From: Phascolomyces articulosus
Lineage: Eukaryota; Mucoromycota; Mucoromycetes; Mucorales; Lichtheimiaceae
Reading direction: 5' to 3'
DNA: 64,000 bases
Assembly: GCA_025677815.1 (NCBI GenBank)
Contig: JAIXMP010000036.1
Location: 310,001-374,000, forward strand
Below the pieces are notes generated by a model. That model ran no database searches and was not told the DNA's origin. It was given only the letters and a program-made list of their open reading frames with translations. Shown one piece after another: positions 24,575 through 36,935 of this stretch. Position 1 is the first letter of the stretch; each line of letters begins with the position of its first letter. A program made the translations under genes and the position numbers.

Positions 24575-25187
24575 AAACATTTGATTCCCCTCTCTTTCCC
24601 TCCCACCTTTTTTTTCCATTTTCCTTGTTGTTTCACTGTTACATCCCGTCCATCCGTCCGTTTTATATATATATATATATTGAGCTCACAAACCATCCTT
24701 TCTCGTATTATCTATCTACCCAGAAAATAAATCTTTATCACTCAATATGGAATGAATGAGAGAGAAACCGTTATCTTCTTATTTCAAAAAAAAAAGTAAA
24801 AAAAATAAAATAAAATAAAAATATTGAAAAAGTAAAGAGTATATAAGATAAAGAGTGAGAGAGTGAGAGTGAATGGGTAAAAAAGAAGAGAGAAAAAAAC
24901 GGGATCGAGTTAAAATAAAGAGATTAACGTTGGATAGAGTACAGAAAAAAAGTGTTGTTGATTGTTTGTTGTTGTTGCGTGGATTTGGTTTGGTTGAATT
25001 GGATAAAGTAGAAAAAAAGTCTTTCAAACATAAAAAAAAGTTTCAAATATGTGATGGTATTTGTATAATATATGTTGCTAAAGAAAAAGAAGAAATGTGG
25101 TTGATAATGGTAAGTGGTGGATGATGGCTGTTTTGTGTGTGCTGTGTCTGTATATGGTCAACGAAGAAGAAGAATAAAAAGAGGTCT
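24575..25187. other. convergent 3' flanks of phosphatase and CDC42
   Basis: Poly-pyrimidine and poly-A tracts. The open frame at 24873-25124 is a lysine-rich translation of A-rich sequence and is not convincing. Confidence 0.45.
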
Positions 25188-26374
<1,187 letters not shown>

Positions 26375-26877
26375 TTTAATGTGATAATAACAAAAAGAAA
26401 AAAAGAAAGGTGTGTGTGTGGTATTAAATTATTATTCCTATAAAATAAATTTCAGATGAGTAAAAAAGGTTCGGTTCTTTTTTTTTAAAAAAAAAAGGAC
26501 AAAATGAATGAAAGAAAACGTACTAAATGAAAAAATGTGGAAAAAAAAACCAAACCAAGGGTTATTTTTAAGCTTTGGAATAATATAAAAATATAAAGAA
26601 AGAAAGAAGAGGTTCTAAACCACAAAAAAAAATGTTGGAAAAGGGAATAAAAAAAGCTCGTTCCTTTTTTTTTTGTTAGATTTGCTTGTGCGAGTGGGTT
26701 TTTTCACTGAAAAAAAAAAGTGCGGTATTTGAATTTTTCGTGTTTTTTTTAAATATTACACCAACAAAAAGAGCATTTTATATATGGAGAACGAGTGAAA
26801 CAAAAACCTCCTTATGATTAGAATGAATAAGGGTGTGTCATAATTCTATGTTTATTTTATTATATCATATATACAAA

Positions 26878-26990
26878 GAAGCATCAATACATGAAGTAGA
26901 AGAAGAATTGTTTTCTTATCATGGACGATTGTTTGGAAAATCCCCAAAAAAGTTATTATCCGAACTGACGGAAGAAGAATCATATTATTG
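26878..26990 (+). other. exon-like fragment, unknown
   Basis: Following ATACAAAG the plus strand reads EASIHEVEEELFSYHGRLFG and then KSPKKLLSELTEEESYY, with balanced composition unlike the surrounding AT-rich sequence. No start, partner exons or family were recognised. It may be a remnant of a dead gene. Confidence 0.2.
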
Positions 26991-27649
26991 TTTATGTGTT
27001 ACTGTAACTCTTAACTCTTATAATACGATAATATAAAAGCATGGGATGTACAAAAAAAAAAGACACGTGCATAATTGAAACATTAGAGATTTAATAGTTT
27101 GTTGAGATATACTTCAATTTTGTATAACCATCCAGTTCACTCATTATTTAATAAGGTTACCATCAAGAGGTATAAGAAATACATGATGTTTATATAACCT
27201 GGATACCATATTCTGGGAAAGTGTAGTTATTGCTAACAATAAGGATTGTCTTCTTTTGTTTACCATGATATGAAAAAATTAATTTAATATCCTTTTTGAT
27301 AGGTGGTCAAACACTATTTAAAAAAAAGGAAAATAAATACCAGTTTATCCCATTCTTCATATGTAAATGCTCTCATTCTTACTATATATATTCACATAAA
27401 GTGTACCAGAAGGAACCTTTTTTTTTCTTCTATTAACAAATGATTGTCGAGAACAACACATTTACATATTTCAATACCATGCAATAAAGTGTTATTGGTT
27501 CGAAAAAGAACTTTTAGTGTCAATAATTTAGAACTGTCAATAAAATTATATACCTTCAAAAATTCATGCAATCACAAAAATTATTTATAAGAAAGCAGTG
27601 TTTCCTAAACAACATCATCTGGCTTCGATCAATAATTTCAGGCTACTTC

Positions 27650-29460
27650 CTCGAGTTCTTTGGACTTCACATTGTGGTCTCGTCGCACTTTCACCTGACA
27701 TCAATGAATTCACAGATCGCTACAGACCAATCTAACCCCGCTCTTTTGAAACCTTCTATGTTCTGGTATTATGTGCACCTGCTACTTCTCAATATGCAAC
27801 AAGGCAATTCATTATTGGAATCGCCAATATTCATTGATCCATCCTATTAACACCGTCTCATTTTATCTGAGGATTTCAATTACAATTGCTACGATCCTAT
27901 CCATTTCAGAAACGCTCCTCCAGCCTGGAACACGTTAGTTCATTCTCATTCTACAGACTTTATCACAGACGTCGATAAAACAACACCACTACCTACATTC
28001 CGATGGGGTGACACGTATTATTCCACACTGGATTTTGTTTGCGGTTCTCATTCTTTTGCACCACATGTGTCACGTTCTGAAATATAAAATCTATGTGCTG
28101 CTTGCTTGATCATTCATTAATTTTAGTATTTATAGGATTGGGAGACAATGTACGAGGTAAAGGGTTTTGGAAAGGCAGTCCAATTTTTGCCTCGATCGAG
28201 ACCTTTCGATAAAAACTGGCAAAGTATATCTCACACCTCTCTTGACACCATTGACAATAACCAATAACAAATGGAATAAACTAAAACAAGAACTCAAGAT
28301 ATTCATGAAAAAGTACGATCGGGAAAGGGTTGACTAGAGAATTCAACTACACAAAAAGCAATTATCCAAACGAAACCGTTTACTTCGGTCTACGCCTCCT
28401 CCTCAAGTCTTGTCCCTTTTTTTTTTTTTTTTTTATCTCGGTGGAAAAATAAATCTCTATTATCCAACAAGAATTGGTGGATATTACGGTCTTTGAAAGC
28501 CAACATACGCTGGAGAGAATATGGCGATATATCGGCGGTTTACTTAAACTGTACAGCTCAAACTAATCGGCAACAACGGTTGATTTTATCTATGCAACAT
28601 CTCACTACAGATAATCTTTTGCATACTGAAGAGGATGTGACAGATACAGCTTTAACCTTTTATCAACAACTGTACACTTTCGATTCTATTGATAATGAAT
28701 CTTTGCAATATACAGTGGCTCCCCCCGTTAATTTCACACCTGTTAACTTTCAGTCCTCATTACTTTCATAACAAACCATCAAAAATACAAATATAATACC
28801 TAAGGAATACTAGTAATAGTGTTCCCATTAACTTTCACAACTCTTTATTTTCACTATGAACTTAACGAGGGACTACTGTATGTTGAATCAAAACCCAACG
28901 CCATGTCAAATTGATTAGGTGTGCAAGAACAAATATTGAATGAATTTGATATTGAAGAATAACGTGAAAGTGCAAAACGTTGTCCATGTGGTTGTAGTCC
29001 AGGGATAGACGGGGTCCCCTACGAAATATGGTACCTTGTCTCCCAACACCCAATATAAGAATAATTGATTGTGTCAGTGTATAATGATACTTTACTTCTT
29101 GGTCTGTTTCCCCCTTATTGGAAGGATACTTGTATTTTTCTTTTACCTAAGATGTGATCTATCTTCACCAAATAATTATAGATCAATCACACTGTAACCA
29201 TGACACAAAAAGTTTTACACGACTTATGAATTCCATGATTATCCTGGCCACTGATGTCCTGACCAATTATTTTTAGGTGGGTTTTATGCCTGGTCCGGTT
29301 CATAGCAACAAATGGTATGTTAGTTAAAAATATCAATCATACAGCCTCTACATCTATAGGTCCTATGCTAGATCAAAGTAAATCACATGATTGTGTTCAC
29401 TCCCGTTATTTACAACAAATATTGCTGTGGTTTGGTTTTCCCTCCTGCGGATGAAGCCGA
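27650..29460 (+). mobile_element. decayed non-LTR (LINE) retrotransposon fragment
   Basis: Scattered frames, broken by stops and frameshifts, read in LINE order. An endonuclease part comes first (DFNYNCYDP near 27880, RWGDTYYSTLDFVCGSH near 28005-28050). The linker follows (SLKANIRWREYGDISAVYLN at 28490-28550, then ALTFYQQLYTFDS). Reverse-transcriptase blocks are SPGIDGVPYEIWY near 29000, LFPPYWKDTCIFLLPK near 29100 and LDQSKSHDCVHSRYLQQILL followed by WFGFP near 29370-29440. The catalytic YADD region and the 3' end are missing. No intact ORF, poly-A tail or target-site duplication is evident, so it is an old truncated copy. Confidence 0.75.
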
Positions 29461-30508
29461 TTCATTAGAGAATAAGGAAAGAAGTAAAACTATAAATATC
29501 TGCTGTCAAACCATACTTTGTAATGTATATATGAATATATTAATACTTTTTTCATAACTTTTATTATTTCAATTTAGCAGCACCATGTACCAGAAAGCGA
29601 AAAAATAGTGAAAGCAACAAATGTGAAGACGAAGAATATCAAGTTGATTCTGTAAGTTTGTAAAGAAAACATATATGAAAAAAAATACCGATGGATGAAA
29701 GAAATTATACTCAATGGTTCCTTTAGGGTAATGGTGATCTTGACTTTTTCTCTGCAATCGATTACAAGTATGATGACCAGTGCTTTTTAAAATGGTATTT
29801 TTCAATGATATAATTATGTAAACTAATATTTTATTGGATCCCTTTTGATAGGTAAGAAAGTCATGGCATTGTACAATGTAGAAATGTAATCCAATCTTCA
29901 AGCAATATTCCCAGTGAAATATACGATAAAATCGAGTTGGAAACGACGAAACCCTCATTTTCGTACAAAAGATTTTCCAAGTATCTCATGACCATTTTAC
30001 ATTCAAAAGTATATGCATGTAATTTAATAATAATAATAGTATTATAATATATTTATTGGATTGACATGTAATAGTATTGATTATACCAAACTAACACCAA
30101 ATGGACAAATGATAGGACCTATCTAATTATGCATCCATAAATTTTTAATAAGGACTCTATTATACCACCTTTTGATTATATCGTTTTTATCTTTTTGAGT
30201 TATATTTAATATTTCTCATTTACTATTTTTTTTCCATGCTTTTCTTTCGGTGGACTCTCATTAATTTCGTTATGAATCAACAGCAAAGCGGATTCTGATC
30301 GTACTATTTTCACTTTAATATAAGATTGTGTACGTTAACACAATTTTATATTCCTTCTAGGAATTGTTGACTGTAATGATACACCCCAAAAATAAATTGA
30401 TCTCACTGGGACTTTTCAGCATTCCCTACCTTTGACCGATATTTCCAGCCTATGCGAGGCTAGAAAGGCTAGGAAGGGATTTAGAAGCTTGATCAAGGCT
30501 GGAATCAT
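29461..30508. other. non-coding flank of the retroelement
   Basis: AT-rich, with two exon-like scraps on the plus strand: PCTRKRKNSESNKCEDEEYQ at about 29585-29645 and GNGDLDFFSAIDYKYDDQCF at about 29728-29787. They are separated by GTAAGT...TTTAG, so they could be spliced remnants. No function is recognised. Confidence 0.3.
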
Positions 30509-30697
30509 TGGTCATATCATTACCCACCCCCTCTCATTGTCAAGGCATCTGTCGTAATACTGGTTATGGTCTCATCTACACTCATCTTGTCAATACACCC
30601 AATGTAATATTGGTCAAACCCTTACTCACCCTCATCTTGTAAAAACAACTGTCTTATTTTGGTTAAACTTTTATCCACCCTCATGCCAACGTAATCT
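30509..30697 (+). repeat. degenerate minisatellite, about 50-bp unit, four copies
   Basis: Copies start at TGGT near 30509, 30561, 30611 and 30660. Each runs through a pyrimidine-rich core resembling ACCCTCATCTTGT and a CAA/GTAATAT end. Spacing of 52, 50 and 49 nt and many mismatches indicate an old array. The block is bordered by CCAGCCTA sequences near 30448 and 30710. Confidence 0.6.
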
Positions 30698-31190
30698 TAT
30701 GATTCTCCAGCCTAGCCCTGTCAGCACATTCTTATATCTGTAATACCTACCCGCACCCTCGTATCAGCTTTATTGTAAACTTTTACATCTTCTTACAACC
30801 TTCCATACCAACATGATATTCTATTTGTTTGGTTACATATTTATATAAAGTTGTTATAATAATGTGTATTTGAGGTTTTCTTCTAAAGAAAATATCAAAC
30901 TATCTTGGATTCTAAAATGATGTTTATACAATGCAACATTATTCTGGTCTAAGACTATTCGATCATACTTCAATGGTATCATTAAATGTATATAGTTTTT
31001 TTCTGTAGCAGTTAAAAGAGTCGTTTTTTTTATTATCCTTTCGAAAAATTTATTTAATATAGAGGTTAGTTTTACTATTATAAAATAAAAATACATTTTA
31101 TTTGAACTTTTCACCGAGAAAAGAAAAAAGGGAGGAAGAAAAATATCTAACGCTTCGATACGCACTTGAGAAGGAACATTCTTGGTTGTT

Positions 31191-31409
31191 TTATATGTAT
31201 AAAATGGGATAATGAAAAAAAAAGGAGAACAGTAGCAGAGAGATTATATTGAAGATGGCTTTTATTTGGCCAAAATAAAGATAAAAGTGTAGTAAATTAT
31301 TATACTGTTCAGGAGCAAAGACTGTCTTAGCGAAATGAACAATGACAAATTCACCGATGTTTGAAACTAACATAGTAATACCGTATAACAACAAAGATAT
31401 TGTATTCAT
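31191..31409 (-). CDS. possible small hydrophobic protein, unknown
   Basis: A 72-codon frame with a true ATG reads MNTISLLLYGITMLVSNIGE and contains two hydrophobic stretches around the polar centre KTVFAPEQYNNLLHFYLYFG. A TATTTAAGG box is about 25-30 nt upstream. It is 430 nt beyond the 3' end of permease 2. Not recognised; it could be chance. Confidence 0.2.
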   Translation of the reverse strand: MNTISLLLYGITMLVSNIGEFVIVHFAKTVFAPEQYNNLLHFYLYFGQIKAIFNIISLLLFSFFFHYPILYI

Positions 31410-31842
31410 GTTTATTATCGGTGACCCTTAAATACTTGGCACCCAATATTAATCTATATTATTCTTTTACCTTTTCAAATACTCTATTATTTTGCACTAT
31501 TTCTACATTAATTATTTTTTACTAACTACTAATTCACTTTGAACGGAGAAAACAACACATTGTTCTGCAAGAAGTTTTTCTGAGAATAGAGTAAACTAAT
31601 AAAATATAGTACTATTTTTTAATTATTATAAATAAATAAATATATATATACGTATAAGGAAGATTAATATAAATAATGTACAGGTTGAGCTAAATACATG
31701 AAAGAGGAGGATAGGGTAATACGATGGGATAATGCATAAAAATAATTTTAATTATGAGTAAGATGGAGGAGAGGAGTGTGTGTATGGTAAGTGAGGGAGA
31801 AGAGGAGAGGGGGACAATGTTGAAATTACAAATGTATGATAT

Positions 31843-33831
31843 TTATACGACATATTTATGGATTTGAGCCATAATACGCTTTTTCCAAGGAAGAGCTTTC
31901 AATGCTGCTGCTTCTTCAGCCTTTTTCATATGATCGATGGGTATCGTTCCACTGGTAAAGTCCATTTCCATGGACTTGTTAAATGCAGGACGCATAATAA
32001 TCTTGTGACCAAAATAAAGGACAACAGCAAAAATAACACCGATGTAAGAAGCAATCACTTCGGAAGCGACAATAGGTTGTTCAAATGAATGGTATCCTTG
32101 ACCAAAAATAACAATAGTGCCGATAAGAATCACAAATAGATCGGTGAAGGGGAAAAACGGCGACTTGTAAGGGAGTTGAGTTTCATCCACTTGTTGGCGT
32201 TTGAATCCAATACGGAAACGGATATGAGTAATGGAAATGCTGACCCAGGTAATTAAACCAGCGACCGAAGTAAGATTGGTAAGCCATGTAAACACGACAC
32301 CTGAACTGAACAAGGATGTCAAAAAGGCCAAACAACCAATCAAACAACTGGCAAGAACACTCCAAAGAGGAACACCCCATCGGTTCAAGCGAGTGAAGAA
32401 GCGAGGTGCGTTGCCATTTTCTGCCAAGGCTAATAAGGTTCTGCTAGAAGAGTAGACACCAGAGTTGCCAGCACTGATCATGGTGACCAAAATAATGGCA
32501 TTCATTAAATGAGCAGCCCATTCAGCACCTGCTAACTTGAAGACCAAGGTAAAAGGACTGACAGAAATATCGTCACTACCGGCCAATAAGTTGGGGTCAG
32601 TGTAAGGGATACACAAGCCAATGACGAGAATCGACATGATATAAAAGAGGACAATACGGTAAAAGACTTGCTTGACAGCATTGGGAACAGTACGATGGGG
32701 ATCTTGAGCTTCACCAGCAGCAATGGCAACAATTTCAACACCATTGAAGGAGAAAGCAGCAGTTAACAATACATTGAAAAAGCCAATGAATCCATTAGGG
32801 AAGGCACCGCCTTCGAGATGAAAGTTACGTACGCCGATATAATCACCACCGGCTGTGCCAGTAACGACACAGAAACCGACAATGACAAAGACTACTACAA
32901 TGAGGACTTTGATGAAAGAGAACCAATATCTAAATTACCATAATAATAATCAGTTAGTAACGTATAAAAAAATACTATCTATAATATTAATAAACGATAA
33001 CTTACTCAATTTCACCGTATCCCTTAACAGAGAAAACATTAATCATGACTAGGATGACCAGACAAATAACAGACCAGACAACACTTGGGAAATCTGGAAG
33101 CCAGAATTCCATTAACATTGCCACACCAGTTAATTCGACAGCGACACCAACGGCCCAATTGGCCCAATAGACCCAACCAACACAAAAGCCAAGGGAAGGG
33201 TCAGCGAATCGAGTTGCGAAATGAGCAAAACTACCGGCTACAGGAATATAAGCAGCCATTTCACCCAAACTCATCATGACACAAAAGACGAGGATACCAA
33301 GGACGGCACTAATTATATTATAGAAGGAGCGTTGATTAGAATAAGTTGAAAAAATTTTTCATACATTTTCTTGTTGTTGTTATTGCTATTCATGTTTGTT
33401 ATATATTTTCTATTCTACTTACTAGGCGACTAATGCACCACCAGGACCACCATTGGCAATGGCTTTACCAGAGGCCATGAAAAGACCCGTACCTATAATA
33501 ATAATAATAATAATAATAAAATCATCAAAGTTAGTATATAAGGTAAGATAAAATCAAGATAAGACATTATTTCTACTAAGTAGAAAAAATTATTACGATT
33601 ATTATTATTATTTTGATAACAATAATAATAAAGATGATGGTGATGATATTTACCGATAGTGCCACCAAGCGCAATCATTTGAATATGACGTGCTTTCAAA
33701 CCACGTTTCAATTCATGTTTTTGTTGACCACCATTTGGGTTGGAAGTGGTTGACCCCATGCTTTCAGCAATCTCGATCGATGGGGCATAATACGATGATT
33801 TCGTATCCGCTGCTGTTTTCTCGTTGTTCAT
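31843..33831 (-). CDS. amino-acid permease paralogue with an apparent 1-nt frameshift
   Basis: Second YAT-family amino-acid permease, inverted relative to the gene at 2554 and very similar to it. Exons 33831-33654, 33493-33423, 33308-33006 and 32929-31843 use exactly the same four-exon plan. Exon 2 is 71 nt here and 70 nt in the paralogue. The extra base lies in a T run (minus-strand GGTCTTTTTCATGG against GGTCTTTTC), so the frame shifts after GTGLF and meets TAA within a few codons. Exons 3 and 4 are fully open (over 460 codons) and well conserved. The shift is either a very recent mutation or a homopolymer sequencing error. Without it the product would be 545 residues. Confidence 0.85.
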
Positions 33832-33884
33832 TGCAGTGGGTATATAAAAAAGGGTTGATGATTAAAAGTAAACGAATTTCTTAT

Positions 33885-33907
33885 TGTTGTGGCCAGAGAC
33901 CCGGATT
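33885..33907 (-). promoter_or_regulatory. conserved leader block 2 of permease 2
   Basis: Identical over 23 bp to 2425-2447, in the same orientation relative to its gene. It lies 54 nt upstream of the ATG and about 105 nt after the TATA-like element, so it is probably in the 5' leader. Confidence 0.55.
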
Positions 33908-34010
33908 TATTGTATTAATCTAATATATAATTTGCCTCGAAAAAGAAAACAAAAAAAAAAGATCAAAATAGATAATTGAACAGTTTCAGTAACTTGAAAA
34001 ATGTCTTGCC

Positions 34011-34020
34011 TTTATATATA
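34011..34020 (-). promoter_or_regulatory. TATA-like element of permease 2
   Basis: TATATATAAA on the minus strand, about 180 nt upstream of the start codon and between the two conserved blocks. Confidence 0.4.
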
Positions 34021-34111
34021 AAAAAAAACATTTTTTTTCTTATTCGGTAAACATCCTTTCTAAGGATATTCTATAAAATCACCGCACGAATAAAATAAGA
34101 GATAAGTTGCG

Positions 34112-34131
34112 ACATGAAATTTCGCACGATT
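34112..34131 (-). promoter_or_regulatory. conserved upstream block 1 of permease 2
   Basis: Exact 20-bp match to 2247-2266 in the same orientation relative to the gene. It lies about 280 nt from the ATG, close to the distance seen in permease 1, although the sequence between is not conserved. Confidence 0.55.
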
Positions 34132-36169
34132 TCCCGCCATGTCTTGTGTTTTGACAGGGTGTTGCAATTGGTTGTCGATCCAGTAGTTTTTTCAACTTCA
34201 GTGGAAAAAAAAATCTCTTTTTTTTTAATCGATCGAACAAAATAGTGAACTTCATATTTAAGACTTCTTTATTGGGACAAACCATAAAAGAGCCTATGGA
34301 ATAGTAAGAAAAATCATGTTTTATATTTCTTGAATTAGAAATAATAATAACAAAAGGGAAGAATAGCAATGACAAGTAAAAGGACCTTGCTGATATCTTT
34401 CTATATAGTCAATAATACAAATAATTACTTGGGATGATGCAACACTCAAGTCAAGTTGCGCGTATTGCAGTTATTTTTGAATCGGCGTCACAGTTTTTAT
34501 TTATTTGTTCTAGCCATTAGATAAAACCTTCTAAAGAAAGAAAAAAATATTCTGTTTTCTATTTCCTTTAATAATAATTGAGATACTTTGTGGAGTGCTT
34601 CAATGTTTATTTCGCCAATTAATTTTTTATTTATAATCATGATTATTTAGTATAAGATAAATAGGTATAGTGCATCATGCTTTTTTTATTCGAGTTTGTC
34701 ATATTTTTACGATAGAGGTTGTACATTTAAACATCTAGGTATCTATATTAGCATATGAAAAACTATTTAAAATACCATACTCGGTAGGTTTATGCTATTC
34801 AGGATATATTTTATTTATTAAGCTTCCTTTCCCACGCCTTGATGGCGCAATAACCGATAAAAGTTGCTATTATATTTGACGCGTATATTCTACTCCTTTG
34901 AAAAAATATAAACCATATGATTTTTTTTAACCATAAAGTCAATAACATATATTCGGTCGTCCCCGAAAAAACCCTGCAGTTTCTTTTTTTTCCTTGACTT
35001 CTTGCTTATTTTACAATATTAAAAATAAATATTTATGGAGTCCGCACGGTTTGCCTAATAGTAGGCGTTGGGTGGTTGGTCGGATCTTTTCTGATAAGAT
35101 ACATTCGGGAACTGAAGTTCCTTACATAACCATACCAAAACTGGCTGTTTATTTGTTTGTTTTTCGAACGTGATCTTGAACTTTAATATATTACATCTTT
35201 CCCAGATTTTACTTTTTTTTTTTTTGATCTGATGATACGATGAGTAAAGGCTTGACATTAAAGTTTAATAGTTATATATTCATAGTATTAGTTATTATCT
35301 TTCTCTTGACAAATGTAAATATATATATATATATATGCCAAGAAAGAGTACTGCATAGTTTTGTTATTCTTGCTTTTTGTTTTTTAAATAGTTTTCCAGG
35401 TATACTTCAAAGAAATCAGATTTACTCCGAATTTTTTATACCCGGAAAAAGGCCCCGAATGGGACTATCAGGAATCAAGAAAAAAGAATATCAAAAATAC
35501 TGATGTCTCTGTATATATCTTATGTATGAATTGCTGTGTGTTGCTTTTCCTTCTATATATGCACTAATAAATGAGATCTTAAAAGTCTATCCCTAGTTTC
35601 CTGTGGTTATTGAGTAATGATCTTTTGATTAAAATGAGCATTTGGATACAATTATATTCCGAATTAATAATGAAAAAAAGATCGTTGCCATGAAAATATA
35701 TTATCATTTGTATAAAAAGTTGTTAGCATGGTCAAGAGAGTATATTTTTATAAAAAAAAGAGGAAGCTAATTTCATTGGACTTAATTAATCAAAAGCGAT
35801 AAAATTTGCATGTGTATATAATAAACCTTAACAAAATATATTCTGTATTGACTTTTCAATAATATCATAATTATTTATATGTATAATAGCAAAAACAAAC
35901 AAGGTAAAGAATTAGGATATACGACAGCATCCAAAGATCCAATCCAACGAGATCAATCTGAACATTATGATGACAACGAGAGATAAGGTAAAACATATGT
36001 ACGAGAAAGATTGTATATACGAGTTGTTCAAAAATGCTCAATCTGTAATATGTCACAGTTTACGTAAGATTGATTTCCATATTATATATATAGCATGTTT
36101 TTTTTTAAAAAAAAACATTTTCGTATGTATCTAATTTATAATATATAGGTAATATAAATTACATGTAGG
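34132..36169. other. intergenic, no gene seen
   Basis: AT-rich. The short frames at 35240-35503 and 35871-36056 are dominated by isoleucine, tyrosine and leucine and show no recognisable feature. Confidence 0.45.
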
Positions 36170-36935
36170 AATCCACGTAAGCGAGAATATGACAGATTCT
36201 TTTACCTAACAATTCACCCGTGGCAATGAAAAGTGTTGGTACGACACACACGACAGAGGAGGGAAAGTCAAGAATCGACATTGGATTTACATCGATATAA
36301 AAGAATTTATACATTCCGAGTATAATCTTAGACGAACGGACGAGGACATTGTTCTATCCAAGTACTCTGCTCTCACTAGAGCTATTAAAGTGCACGGTTT
36401 ACCGTATGATGTAATCCTTTAGGATTTCACATTACAGTCGTCCCCCGAGTTTTGCAACAGTGGCAATTCCAAAATTTGATGCGAAAACTGTGCAAATGCA
36501 AAACGCGAGGTATCGAACCTCTTTATTTATTTATGCTTGCATATATTATAAAATTACTTTTGCCTACCTTGTACCACTCCGGATGTTGGCACAGGAAAAC
36601 AAACACGAGAAGAAAACTGAATATATAAGACCCAATAATAAAATAATATATGCTTGTTCAATTCCAAATAATTATTTACAATATTATGCTTTGCTTTTTT
36701 TATTTATGGGAAAGTCTTTCTGTAAGCTTACAGCAGAACAAGAGGATAAGCGCTGGGATCAGTATTCAAGCGGTCGTGCCAAGGTTATCTCAGACCTTAT
36801 TGATTTTTTTAAATCCTAATATCCAGGACAGCCAACCCCTGTTTAGTCCACCTTTTCGCGTCTTTTGAAAAAAAGATTGGATTCTTTAATTGGTGACAGA
36901 GATCGTAGTAAAGTAAACAAACGTCGTTCGAAATG
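36170..36935 (+). pseudogene. decayed coding-like region, unknown
   Basis: Several coding-like pieces occur in changing frames: DEDIVLSKYSALTRAIKVHG then LPYDVIL (36339-36419), PKFDAKTVQMQNAR before a GTATCG at about 36510, and LTAEQEDKRWDQYSSGRAKV then ISDLIDFFKS (36727-36819), followed by broken frames ending KRRSK near 36935. Base composition is more balanced than the flanks. It looks like a dead gene or transposon fragment; family not recognised. Confidence 0.3.

Noticed and set aside
24873..25124. 83-codon lysine-rich plus-strand frame
   Set aside because: Composition follows the A-rich DNA, there is no recognisable feature, and it lies in the 3' flank of CDC42.
36505..36522. GAGGT...ACCTC palindrome resembling a tRNA T-arm
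   Set aside because: The loop is 5 nt instead of 7 and there is no surrounding cloverleaf.
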